A stretch of 8,576 nt of DNA from Thermoprotei archaeon (GTDB lineage Archaea > Thermoproteota > Methanomethylicia > Nezhaarchaeales > WYZ-LMO8). Under the pieces are notes generated by a model, which was given only the letters and a program-made list of their open reading frames with translations, was not told the origin of the DNA and searched no databases. The DNA lies in the NCBI GenBank assembly GCA_003650865.1, contig QMSN01000037.1:1-8576 (forward strand), read 5' to 3'. The position numbers and the translations under genes are program-made. This document shows, one piece after another, positions 5,775-8,576 of the stretch. Within the stretch, counting starts at the first letter, position 1. Each line of letters starts with the position of its first letter.

Positions 5775-5939
5775 TCACATGTACTTCTTAAAGCCCAGCT
5801 TAGTAGCGACCTCTCTAAAGCACCGGCGGCAAATCATCAATCCATACTTTCTGATAAGCGCTTCATGAGTGCCACATATCCTACAGGTTCTACTACCCTT
5901 ACCGAACTTCCTCTCCTTTGGAGGTCTTATCTTACCCAA
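5775..5939 (-). CDS. rps14: Small ribosomal subunit protein uS14, zinc-binding type (S14P)
   Basis: This short gene (54 residues) was found by translating the gap between rpl5 and rps8. The protein begins MGKIRPPKERKFGKGSRTCR and ends KLGFKKYM, the usual length and ends of archaeal uS14. Four cysteines in two CxxC pairs (C19, C22, C37, C40) form the zinc ribbon. The FREV motif follows (41-44). uS14 helps assemble the head of the 30S subunit. The start is TTG at 5937-5939. It is forced by an in-frame TAG immediately upstream and supported by GGAGGGG 5 nt before it. Its TGA overlaps the Shine-Dalgarno of rps8. Confidence 0.96.
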   Translation of the reverse strand: MGKIRPPKERKFGKGSRTCRICGTHEALIRKYGLMICRRCFREVATKLGFKKYM

Positions 5940-5950
5940 CTAGACCCCTC

Positions 5951-6478
5951 CTACACCACCTTAACCCCAAGAACCTCCTGGACAAACCTTATGCTCTCCT
6001 CTCTCGTAACACGATGCCCCTTACCCACCTTAGACCTCTTCCTCCTTCTCCTAGCTACTCGATAGCCAGGCCTCTCCACAGTTACGCATACGTCAAACCC
6101 GTATATGCCAAGCATAGGGTCATACTTCACACCAGGTAGTGATATGTGCTCCTTGATGCCGAACGAGAAGTTCCCGTACTCGTCGAAGGACTCCCTCTTA
6201 ATCTTGAAGTCTACGGCCTCGAGAGTTCTCCTAAGGAACTCCAACGCCTTATCCTTAGTGAGCGTGACAACACAAGCTATATTCTCGCCCTTCCTAATCC
6301 CAAACTCCTTTATGGTTCTCTTAGCCTTCCTCAGGCTTGGCTTCTGTCCAGTCAAGGACTCTAAGACTGTAGCTGCCTTAGCAAGCTTCTCTCCTGAGGT
6401 GCCGACAGCCATGTTCACCACTACTTTCCCTATCTTCAGCCTCCTCATGGGGTTCTCAGCCTTAGCCTCCACGAGCAT
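5951..6478 (-). CDS. rpl5: Large ribosomal subunit protein uL5 (L5P)
   Basis: uL5 binds 5S rRNA in the central protuberance and contacts the P-site tRNA and the 30S head. The 175-residue protein contains NPMRRLKIGKVVVNMAVG, then LTGQKPSLRKAKRTIKEFGI. EYGNFSFGIKEH, DPMLGIYGFDV and VERPGYRVARRRRKR follow, all standard archaeal uL5 features. ATG 6478 shares its A with the rps4e stop (TGATG), so it is likely coupled to rps4e. No good independent Shine-Dalgarno is visible. GTG 6481 and the internal ATG 6448 (NPMRR) are less likely alternatives. Confidence 0.95.
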   Translation of the reverse strand: MLVEAKAENPMRRLKIGKVVVNMAVGTSGEKLAKAATVLESLTGQKPSLRKAKRTIKEFGIRKGENIACVVTLTKDKALEFLRRTLEAVDFKIKRESFDEYGNFSFGIKEHISLPGVKYDPMLGIYGFDVCVTVERPGYRVARRRRKRSKVGKGHRVTREESIRFVQEVLGVKVV

Positions 6479-7221
6479 CACCCTAGCGTGAGAGCTGGTC
6501 TATCCCTCCCAACCACGAACACCGTCAAGTAACCCACGTCGAACTCCCCATTCTCGTCCTCAAGGGTAACTATCTTGTACTCCCTCATGGGTCCACCCTT
6601 AACCTCAGCAATTTTTCCAACTCTACCGAGCTTACGTCCACTTATGACTAGGGCTAAGTTGCCTATCTCGAATGGGTAGTGCTCAACTATGTGCCTGTCG
6701 GGGAGGGATATCTTAATCACGTCAAAGGTCTTGTAGACGTCTTCAACTGGGTTCTTGGGGTCTGAGACTCTGACGAGCACGTTTGTGCCGTCATGCAAGT
6801 TTAGCTGTATGTGGCCTCCCCTAACAGTTCTCTTGTTCTCTATCCTACACAGCTTGAAGAACTTCTCTTCTTCGGGTATGGGGACTAGGTCTAAGAGCTT
6901 ATTCCCGCGAGGTAGAAGCCTAAAGACTAGGTTTTCCTTCTCTATCTCTATTACGTCCATCAGGCCTACAGGGAACTTGAAGTCCTTTCTGACAACCCCA
7001 TCCACCTTGACCGCTCCAGACCTAACTATGTACTTAACCTCCTTGGCGGTCTCCGCCAACTTCAAGACGTCTCTAAGCACTATTAGGAGAGGTATACTTC
7101 TCTCGAGTGAGTGCGGACCCGGTGAAGGCCTGGGAGCCCATACATGCTCCTTTACTGGTATGGGCCACCAAGCAGGTGCAGCGTACCTCTTCAACCCTGT
7201 TGAAGCCGACTTCTTAGTCAA
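6478..7221 (-). CDS. rps4e: Small ribosomal subunit protein eS4 (S4e)
   Basis: eS4 is a 30S protein present in archaea and eukaryotes but not bacteria. The 247-residue protein starts MTKKSASTGLKRYAAPAWWP, where LKR.AAPAWWPI is the family hallmark. An S4-type RNA-binding region lies at about 42-95 (IPLLIVLRDVLKLAETAKEV and SGAVKVDGVVRKDFKFPVG). The central eS4 domain follows with GGHIQLNLHDGTN. A KOW motif is at about 195-212 (GRKLGRVGKIAEVKGG). The start is TTG at 7219-7221; GGTGA precedes it by 3 nt and no upstream ATG exists. It begins 3 nt after rpl24 ends. Confidence 0.96.
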   Translation of the reverse strand: MTKKSASTGLKRYAAPAWWPIPVKEHVWAPRPSPGPHSLERSIPLLIVLRDVLKLAETAKEVKYIVRSGAVKVDGVVRKDFKFPVGLMDVIEIEKENLVFRLLPRGNKLLDLVPIPEEEKFFKLCRIENKRTVRGGHIQLNLHDGTNVLVRVSDPKNPVEDVYKTFDVIKISLPDRHIVEHYPFEIGNLALVISGRKLGRVGKIAEVKGGPMREYKIVTLEDENGEFDVGYLTVFVVGRDRPALTLG

Positions 7222-7224
7222 GAC

Positions 7225-7626
7225 TCACCACTCCCTCAACCCTTTTTCAGCTAAGCTTTTAGCAGCCGTCTTCCTCTCGATTATCTCCTTCCTCCACTTG
7301 TCATCTAGGTTTAACCTGATGATCTCGAGCTTAGAGGGGTGTATTGGAATGAAGACCTCAGTACCATCAGCCTTCTTCCTAACCAACCCCTCTATGAAGA
7401 CCCTATACTTGCTCAAGTCTACCCTAATGACCTTGCCGGAGTGCCCCTTATGCTCCCCCCTCATGACAACTACGACGTCGCCTTTCCTCACGGGAAGAGA
7501 CCTAAAGCCATACTCCTTCCTCAAGTCGTCAGATAGGTGAGCTGACATGAGCTTATGCCTAACATGTAGAGGAGCTTGATACAAGAGACGTCTTTGTTTT
7601 CGGGGCTGCTTAGTCTTGATATGCAT
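7225..7626 (-). CDS. rpl24: Large ribosomal subunit protein uL24 (L24P)
   Basis: uL24 is an early assembly protein that nucleates folding of the 50S subunit near the exit tunnel. The 133-residue protein has the archaeal N-terminus (KTKQPRKQRRLLYQAPLHVR, then HKLMSAHLS) not found in bacteria. A KOW domain covers about 45-72 (LPVRKGDVVVVMRGEHKGHS). KKADGTEVFIPIHPSKLEII follows. ATG 7626 has a strong GGAGG 8 nt upstream, in the 12-nt gap after rpl14. Length is slightly above the archaeal average because of the C-terminal tail TAAKSLAEKGLREW. Confidence 0.97.
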   Translation of the reverse strand: MHIKTKQPRKQRRLLYQAPLHVRHKLMSAHLSDDLRKEYGFRSLPVRKGDVVVVMRGEHKGHSGKVIRVDLSKYRVFIEGLVRKKADGTEVFIPIHPSKLEIIRLNLDDKWRKEIIERKTAAKSLAEKGLREW

Positions 7627-7638
7627 GCTTAAACCTCC

Positions 7639-8067
7639 TCAAACCACGAGTGTTGCTAACGCTGCTACTCTAGGCCAACGTTCAGCTGCTTCGCGAGCTA
7701 TGGGTCCCCTTATCTCCGTACCCTTGGGGTTCCCGTCCTCAGTGACTATCACTACTGCGTTGTCCTCGAACTGAACCCACTGCCCATTAGGTCTGCGGAA
7801 GGGCTTCCTCTGCCTAACGACTATCGCCCTCATGATCTGCCTCCTGAGCTCTGGAGTTCCCTTCTTAACCGAGACTATTATCATATCCCCCACGCTCGCG
7901 CCTATGAGCCTCCTATGCCTTGACTTGCCCCTCACCATGCCTATCATGGCGACCACTTGAGCACCGCTGTTGTCAGCGCACCTTATCCTAGAGCCTGGAA
8001 ATATGCCTGGCGTCAGCTTAGGCCTATACGTTATGCCTACCGCCAGTTTCCCTCCTCGCTTAGCCAT
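7639..8067 (-). CDS. rpl14: Large ribosomal subunit protein uL14 (L14P)
   Basis: uL14 lies on the 50S subunit interface and forms bridges to 16S rRNA. The 142-residue protein contains CADNSGAQVV (30-39) and the L14 signature GASVGDMIIVSVKKGTPELR (56-75). RQRKPFRRPNGQWVQFEDNA and the C-terminal KGTEIRGPIAREAAERWPR follow. I chose ATG 8067, giving MAKRGGK. In-frame GTG 8076 would add three residues, but GGTGGT lies about 4 nt before the ATG. The gene is preceded by an 85-nt gap with a promoter-like element. Confidence 0.97.
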   Translation of the reverse strand: MAKRGGKLAVGITYRPKLTPGIFPGSRIRCADNSGAQVVAMIGMVRGKSRHRRLIGASVGDMIIVSVKKGTPELRRQIMRAIVVRQRKPFRRPNGQWVQFEDNAVVIVTEDGNPKGTEIRGPIAREAAERWPRVAALATLVV

Positions 8068-8110
8068 TGAGACCACCAGCTAATGTTGTGCACTCAAAAA
8101 GCCTTGCTGG

Positions 8111-8125
8111 GTTATAAAAATTTAC
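8111..8125 (-). promoter_or_regulatory. Promoter-like TATA element upstream of rpl14
   Basis: On the minus strand GTAAA is followed by TTTTTATAAC in the 85-nt gap between rps17 and rpl14. A start 25 nt downstream (near 8090) would give a leader of about 22 nt containing GGTGGT before ATG 8067. The arrangement fits an internal promoter of the ribosomal cluster. The evidence is sequence match and spacing only. Confidence 0.45.
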
Positions 8126-8152
8126 TCTCCAACCAATTGTGGAGGTTTAAGC

Positions 8153-8491
8153 TTAAGGCGAGCCACTCACGGGCTTACCCAAAACCACGAAACTAACAGT
8201 CTTAGCTAGAGGGCGGCACTCCCCTATCACTACTCTATCCCCAACCTTAACGTCTAAGCATGGGGGCAAGTGAGCGTGTATCTTACGTCTCCTTCTCTCG
8301 TACCTCTCGTACTTCCTCACGAATACAGCGTATTCATGCATAACAGTCGCTGTCTTATTCATCTTCAAGCTCACTATGATGCCCTCAAGTATCTTGCCCC
8401 TAACAGGTAGAGTACCGTGGTAGGGACAGCACGGGTCGTTACACGTCCTCTCTGGTGCTTGTACTCCAGGTATCCCTATGTTCCTCGTCAT
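8153..8491 (-). CDS. rps17: Small ribosomal subunit protein uS17 (S17P)
   Basis: uS17 is a primary 16S rRNA-binding protein of the 30S body with an OB fold. The 112-residue protein has the archaeal N-terminal extension with a Cys-rich CNDPCCPYHG segment. PVRGKILEGIIVSLKMNKTA and VRKYERYERRRRKIHAHLPP follow. The OB-fold end is VGDRVVIGECRPLAKTVSFV. I chose ATG 8491 over in-frame ATG 8500 and GTG 8503 because GGTGAT, an excellent anti-16S match, lies 7 nt before it. A TATA-like box about 45 nt upstream implies that transcription can start here. In archaea the genes upstream are usually L29, SUI1 or RNase P p29. Confidence 0.95.
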   Translation of the reverse strand: MTRNIGIPGVQAPERTCNDPCCPYHGTLPVRGKILEGIIVSLKMNKTATVMHEYAVFVRKYERYERRRRKIHAHLPPCLDVKVGDRVVIGECRPLAKTVSFVVLGKPVSGSP

Positions 8492-8505
8492 GCCCTCCAT
8501 CACCG

Positions 8506-8525
8506 CTAACCCAAAAAGGGTTTAG
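8506..8525 (-). repeat. Inverted repeat in the rps17 promoter/leader
   Basis: On the minus strand CTAAACCC and GGGTTAG flank TTTTT. The arms pair over 7 bp if one A is bulged. The element lies between the TATA-like box and the rps17 start codon, at the predicted transcription start. It could be an operator, or it could be chance in an AT-rich spacer. The half-site GGTTAG also occurs in the hsp20 operator candidate. Confidence 0.4.
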
Positions 8526-8529
8526 GGGA

Positions 8530-8546
8530 GCTTTAAAAGGTTTTGC
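8530..8546 (-). promoter_or_regulatory. Promoter-like TATA/BRE element upstream of rps17
   Basis: On the minus strand an A-rich GCAAAAC precedes CTTTTAAAGC, a good BRE plus TATA box. A start about 25 nt downstream (near 8509) leaves a leader of under 20 nt carrying GGTGAT before ATG 8491. Upstream of it, 8547-8576 probably holds the tail of the preceding gene. Two frames are possible, ending KRRW-stop or (overlapping this box) SKSKTF-stop, and I cannot tell which is real. Confidence 0.5.
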
Positions 8547-8576
8547 TTTTGCTGTAAACCTCACCAGCGCCTCTTA

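Overview
The window is archaeal, and it carries most of an S10/spc-type ribosomal protein cluster on the minus strand. Reading right to left, the order is rps17 - rpl14 - rpl24 - rps4e - rpl5 - rps14 - rps8 - rpl6 - rpl32e - rpl19e - rpl18 - rps5 - rpl30. The archaeal/eukaryotic-only proteins S4e, L32e and L19e, the TATA/BRE-type promoters and an archaeal Cdc48 with an Hsp20 all exclude bacteria. Charged, compact proteins, AGG/AGA arginine codons and a heat-shock locus fit a thermophile. A TACK-group archaeon is plausible, but I cannot place the lineage from this window.

The most important observation is in rps5 (uS5). Read directly, the gene is broken: the N-terminal part runs into TAG after ...QKQTD-TA, and the rest lies in another frame. 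The 29 nt between the two halves (2990..3018) sit in a textbook bulge-helix-bulge (BHB) fold. It has a 3-bp outer helix, a 3-nt bulge, a 4-bp central helix, a 3-nt bulge on the opposite strand, and a 9-bp inner stem capped by CTGA. Cutting each bulge after its second nucleotide, as the archaeal tRNA splicing endonuclease does, removes exactly 29 nt. It joins GAC to GCT, giving QTD|AGETSRFKVVVVVGN, which is the conserved uS5 sequence with no residue gained or lost. I therefore annotate rps5 as an intact gene with a 29-nt archaeal pre-mRNA intron, not as a pseudogene.

Region by region: 1..857 (minus) is the N-terminal 285 codons of a Cdc48/VAT AAA+ ATPase, cut by the window edge. 901..1428 (minus) is a small heat-shock protein. 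1508..2080 (plus) is a winged-helix regulator resembling the Pyrococcus heat-shock repressor Phr, divergent from hsp20. Their shared 79-bp intergenic region holds a TATA-like core and two overlapping palindromes built from GGTTA/TAACC half-sites, a good operator candidate. The regulator converges on the end of rpl30 with a 4-bp gap, and 2085..8491 is the ribosomal cluster. The usual downstream neighbours rpl15 and secY do not follow rpl30 here.

The ribosomal genes are tightly packed, with 1-4 nt stop/start overlaps or short gaps carrying Shine-Dalgarno sequences. Four use TTG starts. Promoter-like elements precede rps17, rpl14 and rpl32e, so the cluster may be read as several overlapping transcripts. 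No stretch longer than about 100 bp lacks a gene. I see no tRNA, rRNA, CRISPR array, insertion sequence or origin.
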